64,000 bases of DNA, from positions 1 through 64,000 of the forward strand of contig JAJTWR010000461.1 of NCBI GenBank assembly GCA_021613335.1. The letters run 5' to 3'. Within the stretch, counting starts at the first letter, position 1. Every line of letters begins with the position of its first letter. Shown piece by piece: positions 39,301 to 51,800 of the stretch. A program made the translations under genes and the position numbers. The DNA comes from Whitmania pigra. Lineage: Eukaryota > Annelida > Clitellata > Hirudinida > Haemopidae. Below the pieces are notes generated by a model that ran no database searches, was not told where the DNA came from, and saw only the letters and a list, made by a program, of their open reading frames with translations.

Positions 39301-41940
39301 TTTTCTTCCTCAAATTTTGTTTTCATCATTTGGAGTTCATTTTTAGCTTCTTGTAATTCCTTTTTGCAAAGCTTTACATCACTTTCATGTTTAATTTTCA
39401 TTTGCTCTATTGCTGCTTCTAAATTCTACAAACAACAATGGACAACAAAACTACGACTGCTGTAGTTAACATAATTAACCATTTGATAATTATTTAAAAG
39501 AACTATTATCTGAAGTTTGTGGCTTATACGATTTTAAGTATGGAGAAAACTAAGTCAGAAGTTGAGAAATAAAATGTAAATGATGAGAACTTTAGAGTGA
39601 TGTCCACATTCAACTAAATTTTACCTAACTATTTGTGGTAACTGATCAACGTATATAGAAGAACCAAATCGTTTGATCTTAATCAGCAGCATTTGGATTC
39701 TAGACAAATCTTGAATTCTTTCATAATTCTGGCTTCCAGTGTTTGTTCATTAAATTAACTCTAGTTTGCATTTGTATGTTAAGCCAATTCTTTGAGTGCT
39801 TTATGTATCTGGATAGGTTATGAAGGCACTTCTTATTCAATCCACTATTTATATGGTACTTCTGCCCGAGGGTGCTCCAAGGCAGTGCAGGCTGTGTTGC
39901 GAACAGGACACATAACAACTGTTGTTATTAGTGAGGCATGTCGGAATGCTACCAATTCGGCACAGCGAGCAATCACTCCAGCACTAAAGATCTCATGTTC
40001 AAGCTTCCTGTTGACTTCTTGAGCAGCATATATCAGTGTAAGCTTTTAACTCTTTGTTCTGATATCTATGGCATCTTCAAAGAAAATATCTGGGTTTGCA
40101 TTCACTTTACCAGCAAAGCTCTTTGCTAGCATTGCAATTTTTAGTCTTCTTAGCTTCTCCTCACGACTCCAATCCCTAAATCTACAATCAATTCATCTGT
40201 TTTTAATCTAACACTTTAATATGTTTCTTGAAATCAGGATTTCATGTAGATGTTCAATAATCCAATGACATCTAAAGTTACAACATGCAGGGCTACTGAG
40301 AGAAGAGGGGCAAGGACCTATCAAACTTCTGGGCCATCCCAGAATCTAAAATATTAAAATATTGCAATCATAGCCTTTTTTTTTTGTTTTTTTATTATCA
40401 AATCAACATATCACAGGAGCCCAAAATTTCTGTCTGGCAGCATAACATCATTTTGTCTACTTTTAGATGGAATCCTTGCACATATTCTAACATGTAAAAT
40501 CCAATCTACTTTACACTGACTATACATAATGTATGTACTATTTTGATAAATTATTGTAATTTTATATTATATGATCCTAACTTCTATCCCAGAACATGAA
40601 CTTCCACAGTTGTTTAAGAAAGGGAAGCCTCCCTTAGAATTCATAATAATCTCAACAATGTAATAAAAGGAAGCACCTAGAAATAGGAATAGGAATAATA
40701 AAATATATAACTAAATACATATATGTATACTTTTATTTTATACTCTGAGGTCTTGTTTGTTTCCTTTGTTATTTCAAGGTCTTTCTTCATCTTTAGCAAA
40801 GCATTTTCAATTTTCTTGTTTTTCATACTTTTTTCTTCTCCAGAAGCTTTTAAAGCTTTAATTTTTTCTTCATATCTAATAAACACTTCCTCAATTTCTC
40901 TGAAGCATTTCTTACCATCTTCAAGAATTGCATAAATTTCACTTTCTGTTGTAACAGTCAACACATTAAATCAGATTTTGTTTGCACTTCATAAAGTCAT
41001 TTCTTACCTTTCATTAATAAATCATGTTTAGTATCTTTTACTTTAAATGTACCATTCTTCAATACGCAGTTATGAAGATGAAATAATTGATCCAAAACAA
41101 AAATTAAGTGCGACTGGATATTTTTGCAAGATAAACAGCCAACAAAAAGTGTTTCCATTGTCTGGCATCCTTCCTAAAGCAATGTTTAAAAAAAAAATTA
41201 GCTTTTTAATTTAAATCAGAATGAAAAAGTGGTACTAATTCATGGAAATGCCAGTAATTGTAATTACTAACTTCTGAGTATTTTATTTTCAGATTAACCT
41301 CTTTGAATGGATCCACAAGTACAAGAGGTGAGTTAATTTTTGCTGCTTTATCTTTGTGAGAGTAAATGGCAACATCAGCTCTCTACTTACCATTATTTAA
41401 AAAAATCTTTATCCTTGGATTTTGAAATAAAATATTGAAATTATGTCCAAACTACCATCAAATTCTTTATGACTGAATCCATCACATTCCAAAATCTTTT
41501 TGCAATGATTCCTATTGATTTACTGTTACAAGCTAATTGGTTGTCTGTACCCTGACCTAAGAAGTGCTGGAGCAACTGTATGATTAAAACCAACCTAAAA
41601 TCGTATTTCCATATCAGTTTTTGCTGAACTTACGAAATTTTAAATGTATATCTTTTCTACCATAATAAAATAAATTTCAAAGTATACCTCACCTATCAAT
41701 GACAAGTTCAATCAAGACGATATGGGAAAGTTGATTTTCCTCGACATCTGCGCAAAATATGTGCTTTTCTAGCAAACGTTCAACATCCAAATCGCAGGAA
41801 AGTATGTCGGGACTTCTCCAGGAATTGTACTTGGGTTTGTCACTGATTTTTTCACATATATCACTAATAATAATCTGCAAATCCATTATATCGGTTCTTA
41901 AGCTTTCTATACAATCCTTTGTTCCCAGCAAATGAGCCAT
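36392..41940 (-). CDS. CCDC157: CCDC157-like coiled-coil protein
   Basis: The start at 41940 gives MAHLLGTKDCIESLRTDIMD and continues DLDVERLLEKH and QLSHIVLIELVIDRLV, closely following the N-terminus of vertebrate CCDC157. Next comes AKRFWNVM (near 41480). Exons at about 41180-38640 encode a long coiled coil (for example LKNKLNDDKCIREHLEKD and KRIEIMDEKNEELEKR). Likely final exons at about 37000-36910, 36840-36700 and 36520-36392 end with a C2HC-type zinc-binding pattern, CGYC then H-x3-C (LNLHASYC), and the stop at 36392-36394. Assigning these last exons to the same gene is inference. CCDC157 is needed for sperm acrosome formation in mammals. Introns carry a Ty3/gypsy relic and a SINE. Confidence 0.8.
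37325..38560 (+). mobile_element. Ty3/gypsy retrotransposon relic: LTR-like region plus broken gag
   Basis: A possible LTR starts near 37325 (TGTGACGCCATG), with a TATAAAAGG box at about 37343 and AATAAAG near 37495. Downstream, 37673-38430 encodes gag-like protein in pieces, starting MADTAKFLEMFLKQKE and including LGETIQELAEKIRTSSSTF and DELTFNRAIEIATEVEES. This is followed by a damaged Cys motif (CPRCGEKAC) near 38450. Stops and frameshifts break it, and no pol is present. It lies in a CCDC157 intron on the opposite strand. Confidence 0.7.
39795..39965 (-). mobile_element. tRNA-derived SINE copy
   Basis: On the minus strand it matches the 32600-32775 copy end to end: GCCGAATTGGTAGC at the A-box end, then AACAACAGTTGTT, TGTTCGCAACAC at the B box, CATATAAATAG and AAGAAGTGCCTTCA. 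It is located in a CCDC157 intron. Confidence 0.75.
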
Positions 41941-42348
41941 TCTCTATTTCCATTTAAAATACAATTTCTTGTCTTAATTTGTCTGGCAACGAGAACTTTG
42001 AAAGTTTACAAAATGCTTCCATGGAAACAACTTCGTCGTGGCAAGAAATTAAAGTTAAAAAAATTATTTGAAAATAAGTTGTTTTCAATTATGTAAGAAG
42101 TCAGTTCATTTGGTGAGATAAGGATTGCCCACAAAAGACATCTTGTCATAAAAAAAATGAAGAATTGGTGTCATTGGGAGTGCTGGGAAATGCGATAACA
42201 TTTTAAGGGATGACACCTAAATCTTAATTTTTATAATTTATGATGTATACCTTTTTTCTGGTCAACTCAGCTTCTTGGAAGCTGAAAACCTTCTTTATTC
42301 GTGAAGCCAACTAATGGCTTATGGGGAAAGTCTTAAGGGGGTGACACC

Positions 42349-42620
42349 CAGAGGTGGGCAAAATACTGCCCACTGAGTATTTGAAATACCAAATACTAAA
42401 ATACTTAAGAAAAGAATTTTAAAATACTAAAATACAAAATACTTGCTTGAGGTGCTCAAAATACTAAATACGTAATTTGAAATACTTTTATTCAAAATAC
42501 AAAATACCACAAAATTTCCTAGTATAAGGTTATGGTTTGCTGTTGGAAATTGTCATCCTTGATGATCTCTTTTTGTTAAGTACCATTCCTGCATATGAAA
42601 AGAGCCGCTCAAACGGTGCA
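42349..42620 (+). mobile_element. hAT-like transposon terminal region
   Basis: It starts CAGAGGTGGGCAAAATAC, matching the CAGnGGTGG type of hAT inverted terminus. This is followed by dense subterminal AAATACT repeats to about 42520, then GAGCCGCTCAAACGG near 42600, another phrase typical of such elements. No transposase is seen and the opposite terminus was not identified. Confidence 0.6.
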
Positions 42621-42794
42621 GAAGATGGTATGCTATTTTACAAACAGCTTCTTCACTGTGGGATACTTGTGCAAATTATATAAATGGTTGAGCGCCTTTG
42701 ACGCTTACGCTTATGGCGCTATACAAATAAATTTATCACAAGTTCCATCGAACGCATCAAACATTGAGGACTGTCTGGTTCACGTGAAGGACTC

Positions 42795-43100
42795 CTATCA
42801 GGGGAGACCTTCAATATAGTTGCCTTAGAGGCACTAAAAGATTGCAATAACTATGCTCTTGACATTAAAAAAACCCAGTTTTTAATTTCAGATATCCAGG
42901 AGAGCGGCAGAAAGGTCACGCTCGTCTGGGTCCCTGCACACTTTGGAATCCCTGACAATGAAAAGGTCGATGCTCTGGCAAAAGCCGCCGTTGCAAAGGA
43001 TCAGATATATCGCTGGATCCCAGCGTCTATCAAGGATGTCAAAAGGTCCGTGGCCAGCAACATCATCCAACAGTGGCAAGCCAGATGGGACGATGGATGA
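42795..43100 (+). mobile_element. Retrotransposon RNase H fragment
   Basis: Plus-strand codons read ISDIQESGRKVTLVWVPAH, then DNEKVDALAKAA, the C-terminal RNase H motif (VPAH plus the D-x-x-A-K-A segment) of Jockey/I-type non-LTR elements, ending near IQQWQARWDDG. The N-terminal catalytic part is missing and nothing else of the element is attached. Confidence 0.75.
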
Positions 43101-43953
43101 GATATATTTTTAGAAAGGAAATAATCTGTAGATTTTAAATATGTTTTTAAAATTCCAAGCGCGTTAAGGAATTTTACGTTTTCGGCGCTCAAAGCCTTAT
43201 AAGTCAACTAAAAATTTATTTTTATTCTAAATACATTATTTTTTTTACGCGCATCATTTTCTAAAACAAGACCTTTCTAACAAAAAAAAAATTATATTTT
43301 TAGCTCTACGCGTTCAAGAGTTATTAGATGTCAAAGTTCTTACTGAAGTCTTGCTAACTTCACCGTCGTATAAATAATGGCAGTAATAATAATGTTTCAT
43401 TTGTAAGGCGACTTAAACATAGCGTCAGGGACACTTTGGTTCTTGGATTAGAGAAAGTATTGCCGAAATACCAACACTTTTGGCAATACTTTTAAAACAA
43501 AGTATCAATACTTTTATCAATACAACATCAATACTTTTATAAAGTTCCATTCAAAGTTGTTAACAACCCTGCTCAATCCTAATCTTCAATAGAGTCATTA
43601 AACCAATAAAATTGATAATCAACTCTGTTGCACTATTCGATAATTGAGCAAAGTGTCGACTAGCAGGGATTAAACTACATTTAATGATGTAGCTTTCAGT
43701 TTTAAATGTTTGGCAAAAATTATACAAATTTGGTAACATACAGGGTTAAGATCTGTTTTCTAACAAAAAACGAAAGCTGGAAAACATTATGAAATACTAC
43801 TTGTGAAAAAGTGAGGTCTAAATAATTAGCATCAGCTCATTCAAAAAGAAGCCAAACTTTATTAATTATAAAAATGATAAAATTTGCATATTCAGTTCAT
43901 CAAAAACTCGAGCTATTTCTAAATGGTGCCCAATATCTAAAGACATTGCAAGA

Positions 43954-44067
43954 GTGACTAGAATGAGAAAACTCAAATAAGCAATAAAATATTTTACCAT
44001 TTACATTGATGTAGTTAGATTTGGTAAAAAATTATATTGATAACTTGAATTTTCTCATTCTAGTCAC
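43954..44067. repeat. Short fold-back sequence (near-perfect inverted repeat)
   Basis: Arms of 23 bp at 43954-43976 and 44045-44067 (starting GTGACTAGAATGAG) match at 22 of 23 positions around a 68 bp AT-rich loop. This could be a small MITE or a hairpin-forming transcript. No target duplication was confirmed. Confidence 0.8.
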
Positions 44068-44170
44068 TAACTAACTCGCAAATAAATCACTAAAAAGCAA
44101 AATAAAAATAAAACAAGATGTAATTCAAAACTGCCAAAATTATTAACAAAACATAACTGTATAAAAGGCA

Positions 44171-47100
44171 TCAAATTCTTAAGTATGCAGTGCTGTACAT
44201 AAGCTTTGATTGTGCTGATTGCAGATAAGGCTTTTGGGTATCATTGCACCAAGGCACTGAATGATCAAGTGAATATTTTTCAAAATGGAAAAATTGCTCT
44301 CTAATTACATTTTCTGAGTTGTTGTTCAAGGCCAGTAGGTTGAAGGTGGATGCATTATGCAGATTGGCATTGATGCAATCAACCTTGCTTTTTGGCAAAA
44401 AAACACGAATGCAGATGCCAGCAACCAAAAGAAGAAGAAAGGCCATAAAGATTGGGAAGCGCTTCAGAATGAGTTTTTGGAGTGATGGTCTAATTATGAG
44501 CTCATCATCTCTTTCAGCCTGATATGCCTGTGTTTCATCAAGTGGTTCATCAAGTAAGACTGCATGGAAAAAAATTAATTAAACGTTATCATGTAAGTTT
44601 TTCCAAATAAGTTCTTTATACCTTCTGATTCATTATTATCTTGTTCCTCATTGATCTCTGAATGATTTCTTTCTTCTAAATGTTGATTTGCAAAGTAGAC
44701 ACCAGCTCTTATCTGAGCCTAAATCACACAAGATCATGATGCAAGGTATAGATGAGCTCAGAGGGTTGCATTACTGCAAGCAATAATAATGGCATCAACT
44801 GTGCTAACGTGTCTTGTTCACAAACCTGTTTACACCACTATTGGAACTCCTAGAAAGGAGCTCTATAAAAATAGCTAACAAAGGTGACACTATCTGACAC
44901 TACACACGTAGCACTGCGCAAATTAACTACAATTAAAAATGTATTTGAAAAAGTTTAAAATAAATAACATATCTTAACAAAATAGGATGTTTTTAGAAAT
45001 TATATATCAAGTGTAGATAGTTACCCACATATGCTGGTTAACCTATTATAATGCGTATTTAAAGAATAAAGAAGACCCAATAGGAAATTATTATAGATTG
45101 TGGCCCAATGCAGTTTTGTCTGTAAATTATCTAGTGGAAAGTGCCAGTTAATGCAATCTTGAACCCTAAATTCCCTCCATCGAAGTAGGCTGAGAATAGT
45201 TCATTCAGTCACTAACCAAGCACTGAAATCTGATGTAATTATCTCACAGAGTCATGGCTATTTCTCTCAAAAAAAGATTTAAAAATTATAAAGCTCAGGG
45301 AGAAGTTACGAGATTTGTATGAATTGTTTGATTGAAAAAGGGACTGTGTCTACACAAAGTAGTTTATGGATTTTAGCAATTATAACAAAAATGTTTGTCT
45401 ATGTTTTAACAATTTAAAATCTAATAATTGAAAACATGATTGCCAAATAAAATTTCTTACTTAAAAGTAGAATCTGAGAAATTAATACAATAGCTAAAAT
45501 ATAAGTAAAAAAACTTGATGATGAACTTTAATTGCAACTAAACTAGAAAATAACTAATATTAACAAAAATGTAGCTATGACAGTGAATAGAAAGGGATTG
45601 CAGACTTTTATAAGATTGAGTAAATTATGGAGCAGATTATGGAAAATTACCTTGTCAGTTTCGGCTTGCCAGTTCATTCGAGCAACAAAGGCAAAGAGAC
45701 ATATATTTTGTACAACAAGGCCAAGGACAAAACCCCACCAGAGGCCTGAAACAGAAGAAAACATCATAATATAAAAGTTTATTTTGACATCTGAATAAAA
45801 AAATACAAATAAAAAAAGTAAAAAAAATTGAATCTGAATGTATGATTATTGCTAAGTAAGGCAGATAAGAAATTGGTGATAGTTGCTATTATAACACACA
45901 ATACAAAATTATTAATTGATTAAAATATGCTTGCATATAAATAATGAATTAATATGATTGTCTTGTATCCATTATTCAAAGCACTCATGAATCAGTCCAA
46001 GCACAAAAACTGGGTTAATAACATACCAAATTTAATCATTTTCAAAGATCAAAAAAATAAATGATGGAAAACCTGATAGCCTGAGTTTTGTGACAAACAT
46101 CAAAGGAATACCAACTGGAAGAGCAACTATGTAAAAACTGATAAATATTATTATAGCTCCCAATGTCTGTCTGCCTGTGCCTCTAATGATGCTGATGCCA
46201 ATCCCCTGAATGCAGCAATTTTATTTCATTAAGCTAGGAGAATGTAAATGTCTCTAAAAATAAATGAGCATACACCAAATCCTTCAAGGAAGAGAAATAT
46301 GGCTACAAGGGGCAAAATATCTCCAGTGTATTTGATCAGATCACTGTGACAAAAGCAATGTACAAACTCCCTCTTATGACATTTATTGATATTATCATAA
46401 CATTTACATTTTAACTGGTTAATCTAAACAAAATTTATGTGGCCAAAATGATCAATTGTACTTTAAATAACTTAAAAATGGCAAGAAAATAAGGTCAATG
46501 ATTTCATGTCAAGTGTGTTCTGACCTGTTGCTTGTGAAGGCAATGGGTATATAGTATCTCATTAGGTAGCAAAAAACAGCCATTAAGACAGAAATAATAC
46601 CTGCAAAAAAACACTTATATTGTTTGTTAGTGGTTATTGAATAAAATTGAATAGCCTATAAGTATTACACATCTACTAAAATTAAAATCTTCTAGAGGTA
46701 GTGTTACTTAGGGTTGGGGTTATAATTTGTTTATTTTTTAATAACTTTTAATTTAACAATTTTAAGTTTAATAATTTTTATTATAAATTATAATTAATAG
46801 AGGCAGTAGTCATTAAACCCATGTGCCATAAAACACAAGTGCCCTAAGAAATGAGTGCTGCATAAATGGTTTACAAAAAGTGCCCCTGATAATATGCATA
46901 TGGTGCAGAGTAAATGAACTGCATTTGCATTCACAATTGCTTATTATGAAAACAAGCACATGAATACCCTTGCTTCAGTGGCCTTGAGATCCTGTGATTC
47001 GGACTTATGCCACCATAAAGATTGTCTTATTTGATTTGATTAAAATAAAATTCAACTGAAGTACCAAACAACTAGAACTCAAAAACAGACAAATAACATC

Positions 47101-50100
47101 AAAGAGTGCAAATCCATTGCTGAGCAAAATAATAATAATAATAATTAGTTTGATGGCCAGCATAAAGAAAGCTTGATCTGTCACCGAGCTTCAGCATTGG
47201 TGAAAATTAGGCCCTTAGAATGCAGAGCCTGGCTTTTGCAACTCCAGAGCAGAAAGTCAATTGACCACTTGAATATGGAAGCCTGAGCTGTTCTTCCATC
47301 TGCTAAAGCAACATGGACAGACGAAAAACAATGTTTGCCTATGCCATGGAATCAGAAATGATTTGAAATTGAGCCTAAAATGTCAATAAAGACCTCTATA
47401 AAAGATTTGGACACCGAAAGTTGTCATCAAAAGCCAAAGACTCGCTGACAAATACAAAGTAATACTAGAGAGATATCTGACCTCCCCAACAACAGCCATG
47501 CTTACTGGCATGTAAGTTGCCTGAATGGGCTATGTTCTTGCATATGGCGTTAATGGCAACAGTCCTAATGTTTAACCTAGCCTGCTGCTTTGCCACAAGT
47601 GTCCTAGGGAATAAGCATTATATAAATGGTTACAAGAAGCACCTCTGATGCCATGCTCATGGAGGTTTATAAATGGCGTACAATTACATGGCATTTTCCA
47701 ATGATTTGATTTTTTTTATCTTCTACGGATAATGGAATGAAAAGTCGGATTGTGGTGAGGGCACACTATAAGTGTAATGTACAGATTTTTTAAAATATCG
47801 AGGGCCTGGTGGATTGAGCATTATGTCCCGGGGTTTTCTCAAGACCAGAAGGACTTTAAATATTCGTTGCAGATTTTCATCTCATCTATGATTTTGTTTC
47901 AACATTTATTTGGCTGAGAAGATAAAGGGAAAAAAATTATGAAGATGACAAGTACATTTTTATAACACCATAAGTGCAAACATTTTGACCATTTATGTAT
48001 CACTGTCTCCCAAGGCACTTTGAGACTGGGCAAGCCAGCTTGAGAACATGACATGAAATGACAGTTGCTTTTAATGTCACTCATAGGCAAACCTTCTGAG
48101 CACACATGCAATATGTTCATTTTTATGGAGACTATTAAAGGAATTACTATAATAATGGTAATAATATTAGCAATAATATGTTCATTTTTATGAAGACTAT
48201 TAAAAGAATTACTATAATAATAATATTAACAATAATATGTTCATTTTTATAGAGACTTGCTTAGGGTGCAAGGTGAAAAAAGGATGAAAATAAAAAGATG
48301 AAACAAAAATATGCATCGGACCTCTATTTAACGAAAATCAAAGTTTACAGTAAAAAATGAAATACATTACAAATTGAAATATGTGGCATTCATTATTTGT
48401 AAAAAATATACTCAACCCTGAATAGCAATAGCTACTCTACAAGTAGTGATGGCTCCAAGTGCATTCTTACTTCCCAAATATTGACCAATTCTTGCAGTGC
48501 TAGCACTGCCCAATCCAAGAGGTATCTGTAAAATATTAATTTTAAAGGCTTATAGGTCAATATTTGTAATTAATATTTAAATGATAAACAGTACCATCCA
48601 TGCAAAACCTTCTACTTGGAAGCATATTGAAAATGCGCTGATATCCTCTTCACTGAGCAAGCCTATAATACAATGGTCATGATTAGCATGATACAATATT
48701 TGTGAGAAAATTCCTGACCTGCAAGAAATGTTCCAATTTCAGTGCAAAACCAGAATATAAATGTCATGAAAATGCTGGAAAAGGCCACACGTCCAAAGAT
48801 GTCCCATTCTTCCAAACATTCTCTGTTCCATCCTTACATTTGATGTGTAAGAACTTTATGTCATTTATGCATTAAAACTTACCATAAACATAAATATAAG
48901 CAAGAAACAGTTGAGGATTGACTCAAATTAGTCTCCTTAAACCACTATCAATGTTACATTATGTTAGGCAGTTTATTTATGGATGCCAGAAGGCAATTAT
49001 TGAACTGCTTGAGAAGAACACTGAAAATTGGCATAAGATGTTTATTTCAAAAACAACAAAACCTGGCCATGTCTCTCTATGAATCCCACTAAACCAAATG
49101 TAAGATAGAAGAAGAATGAAGACTATGTAATATGTCAATACCAGAGAAATGGCTGAACCTCTACAAAATTTCACTTTGATCAATAAATAATTTTTAAAAT
49201 GTGTAAATCAATCATAAATTTAATCCATCCATTGTTCTAGTTGTGGTATAACTCTTTAAAATTGTAAGCATTATATATGATTAAATTAAATTTTGTTTAG
49301 AAAACATATTTATAGCAAAGAGTTCAAAAAGAAGAAATGTCACATTTAATATCAAATTTGTTTTATCTACCTGATCCCAAGACCAGCCACAGACACAAGA
49401 CAATAATGAAGAAGAGCATTTATTCCACAGCTAGCCATGCATATTAGCAAGTTTGGGATTACACTGTTCTGTATACATTTAAGAATTGAATTTGTTTGGA
49501 CTGCAAGATACATGAACTAAATATATAACCTGGCAAAGTAGATAACGCATCAACGTAAAGATCCAGCAATAAGCCTGCAACAAATACAAGCTATCAGGAT
49601 AACATTAAAAAAGAAAATGTAATTATAACAAAATGCAATAAAGCCTAACCAATGCTCCAGGAAGAAAGTAATCAATGTAATCTTGAGCCATCCTATTAAC
49701 AATAACAATGCCCATTTACCAGATTACATTTTAATTTAAAATTCTTTTAAGTACATGATACCAATTAAGTTACAAAAAATTATTTTAAATCACTCAATAA
49801 TGTGATTTTAAAAAGTTCTCCAAATTTACTTTGCAACATGTTCCTCCTGCCTCAAAAGTAAAAGAATTTTCTCCGTGTTGATCAAAACAGCCCAAATGAA
49901 AAAGGAACATAAAATTCCAAACAGCATCCCTACAGTTCGCCATTAACTTAATAAAAGTCTCAAAATTAAATGATACCAAAAGCACCTTTTTGAAGGTAAA
50001 CCCCCATTTTCATTTTGTTTTTGCTTCCATAAGTCTGAAAATTTACTCAAATTTATACTTTTATTATTATTCATAATAATTATGTCCATATACCTGTGAA

Positions 50101-50509
50101 AAAAATGTGTCTCCACCAAAAGCCAGACCTCTACCAATGCTGATGCAGCTTATATAGATCATCTGAAACAATAGAATTTATGAAATATGGACATTAGTTG
50201 TGAAAGCATTAAATTATAAATAATAGTGTATGCGCTTTTATAATTAATTGTAACACCGACTGATAAAGCCATAGCCACAGAAGCAAGCTCAGTTTTTCCA
50301 AGGTGTCCGCAAAACATGAGACTAACTGGCTGGATGAAGTAGTGGAACAATATTGAAAGAGACTGTCAAAAAATAATTCTAATATCATATCTTCAGTATG
50401 AGTTTGATGTCTCACTAACTGTCGGCCAGGCAAGTCTGAATAACCCTTTTAACTCGTAAAAAAATCCAACTGGAAAACACGCCCTTCCATGTACTTGAAT
50501 TCCTTCCAT
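44171..50509 (-). CDS. MATE-family multidrug and toxin extrusion transporter (SLC47 type)
   Basis: The start at 50509 gives MEGIQVHGRACFPVGFF and the stop is at 44171. There are about 15 exons. Diagnostic segments in order: FRLAWPTV; VSLMFCGHLGKTELASVAMA (near 50280); GGDTFFSQ then TYGSKNKMKMGVYLQKG (near 50000); INTEKILLLLRQEEHVAK (near 49830); later RGTGRQTLGAI (near 46170), IVALPVGIPLMFVT and GLWWGFVLG (near 45740). A polar linker and a last hydrophobic helix (FMAFLLLLVAGICIRVFL) form the 13th segment seen in animal MATE proteins. The family exchanges protons for organic cations at the plasma membrane. The introns are larger than in neighbouring genes and hold SINE copies and a tandem repeat. 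Confidence 0.92.
46840..46920 (+). mobile_element. Partial SINE copy
   Basis: The block AGTGCCCTAAGAAATGAG then GCATAAATGG and AAAAAGTGCCCCTGAT matches the 3' half of the SINE at 47507-47680. The tRNA-like head is not recognisable. It is intronic in the MATE gene. Confidence 0.5.
47507..47680 (+). mobile_element. SINE copy, diverged
   Basis: GGCATGTAAGTTGCCTGAAT then TTCTTGCATATGGCG and TATATAAATGG followed by AAGAAGCACCTCTGATG parallels the 32600 copy through its whole length, with B-box decay. It is intronic in the MATE gene. Confidence 0.6.
48111..48262 (+). repeat. Imperfect tandem repeat, about 60-65 bp units, 2.3 copies
   Basis: The phrase ATATGTTCATTTTTAT followed by GAGACTATTAAAGGAATTAC recurs at 48111, 48176 and (partly) 48235, separated by AATAATATT-rich spacers. 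It lies within a MATE intron and has no apparent function. Confidence 0.8.
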
Positions 50510-51291
50510 CCCTTTTGAAGAGAACTACGATATTACCATATGATTTTTAGTTATAAAATGCCAGAAATTTGAAATGCTATATGATGATTTAAATAATTGT
50601 TGTGCAGATGCGGCTTTCGACAGACCGCTAGTTATTATACAATGGAAACGGATAATTGCGGATGAACTGTTTTCAGCTTCCAACCTCATTCGTTGCTGCA
50701 ACTAAATTCACCATCATGATCACAACAAGTTTGGGGATTCTTAACACTAATAGATTTTTTTGCAAAAATTCAGATTCAGCAGCCATAATAATATCAATGA
50801 TAAAAAACGCAGCGTATTCAAACGTTAATAATCGGGGTCTCACAATTCATTTTCCTTATCGTTCGCTCACGGGCATTCTTTAATTAGTGAGAAGAACTAT
50901 AAAGTCTTTTTCAAACTTTCTCCACCTCACCGTGACGTGTTACTAACTGGGGAGAAGGGAGCTGGGCATGAAATGTACACTTACAATTAACCAATTAATA
51001 TATGAATTTGGTCTTGATAAGCAAAGAAGTCATCTAATGACCAGTTTGATAGATGTACCCCTACAAAATGCTGTATAACTCTCTGCGACCACCTATTCAT
51101 CAATGACATTCCTATACGTAATTTTACAAGGACTTAAGGTTCGTGTGTGCTTTAAATGACTCCCACACATTTCGTAAATAAATCATGCAATAATTGCTCC
51201 AGTCATTGTAACTACGCCCATATGAAAAGCATACTTGAGTATTGCCTTGAGCACAAGACGCAGAAAATGGACGTCGATGTCAAAAGATCAT
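50510..51291. other. Intergenic, nothing recognised
   Basis: This is the region upstream of the MATE start codon. A plus-strand open stretch at 50656-50883 shows no domain, no neighbouring exons and ordinary intergenic composition. I do not call it a gene. Confidence 0.5.
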
Positions 51292-51800
51292 TTAAATCAT
51301 GATTTCAGAAGAGGAGAGCTTAACGTCGAACGACTTCGAACAAGCTAATGCGGATGAGGGCATGAGATCAGTTACGGCCAGCTGAACAGGGTCGTTAACA
51401 TCACAGTATTGGACCCACGGCAATATATCAGCCAGCAAAACTTCACCAGTCTCCCGAGTGTTAAGAGTTTCAGTCAAAGATCTCAAAACTGAATGGATAA
51501 TGTTATTTTGTCTGCCCTCAGCCTTTGTGTCACAATTAGAGATATGAGCGTGAAATATTTCAATAGCTTTATTACATGTTTTGTTCTTTTTGAAATATTT
51601 CAACACGAAAGAAACATAAAAAACAGAAAAAAAATATTTATAACTTTCAAAATGAAGTTTTGATGTTGCTGAATCCAACTGCAGTTTGTTTAGCAGTCAT
51701 CTCTGCAAGTCCTACCAATAGCCTGGTGGAAAGGTGCTCATCACGACCTCTTGCTAAAGTAGCTTCTAAGATTTTGTCATTGCCTGCAACAACTGCTGTA
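51292..51800 (-). CDS. Unidentified spliced gene, last exons only
   Basis: Two adjacent exon-like pieces have good splice borders. About 51800-51670 reads AVVAGNDKILEATLARG and LLVGLAEMTAKQTAVGF. About 51571-51292 reads NIIHSVLRSLTETLNTRE, VLLADILPWVQYCD and SSALACSKSFD, ending in a stop at 51292. The helical, leucine-rich texture is like HEAT or armadillo proteins, but I cannot assign a family. Upstream exons are not found; the DNA to the right holds a retrotransposon relic and then HIBCH. It may be the remnant of a gene broken by insertion. Confidence 0.4.

Larger units (their letters stand above)
41941..44170. other. Intergenic region between CCDC157 and the MATE gene
   Basis: No host gene is seen. 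The region contains a hAT-like end (42349-42620), a retroelement RNase H fragment (42795-43100) and a fold-back sequence (43954-44067). Repeated AATACTTTT phrases at about 43450-43555 echo the AAATACT repeats of the hAT-like end. Confidence 0.55.

Noticed and set aside
40723..40935. Phe/Ser-rich plus-strand frame as a membrane protein
   Set aside because: It is antisense to a Lys/Glu-rich coiled-coil exon of CCDC157, which explains the hydrophobic text.
50656..50883. 75-codon plus-strand frame between the MATE gene and the unidentified exons
   Set aside because: It has no domain, no neighbouring exons and no conserved start context; chance openness is likely.
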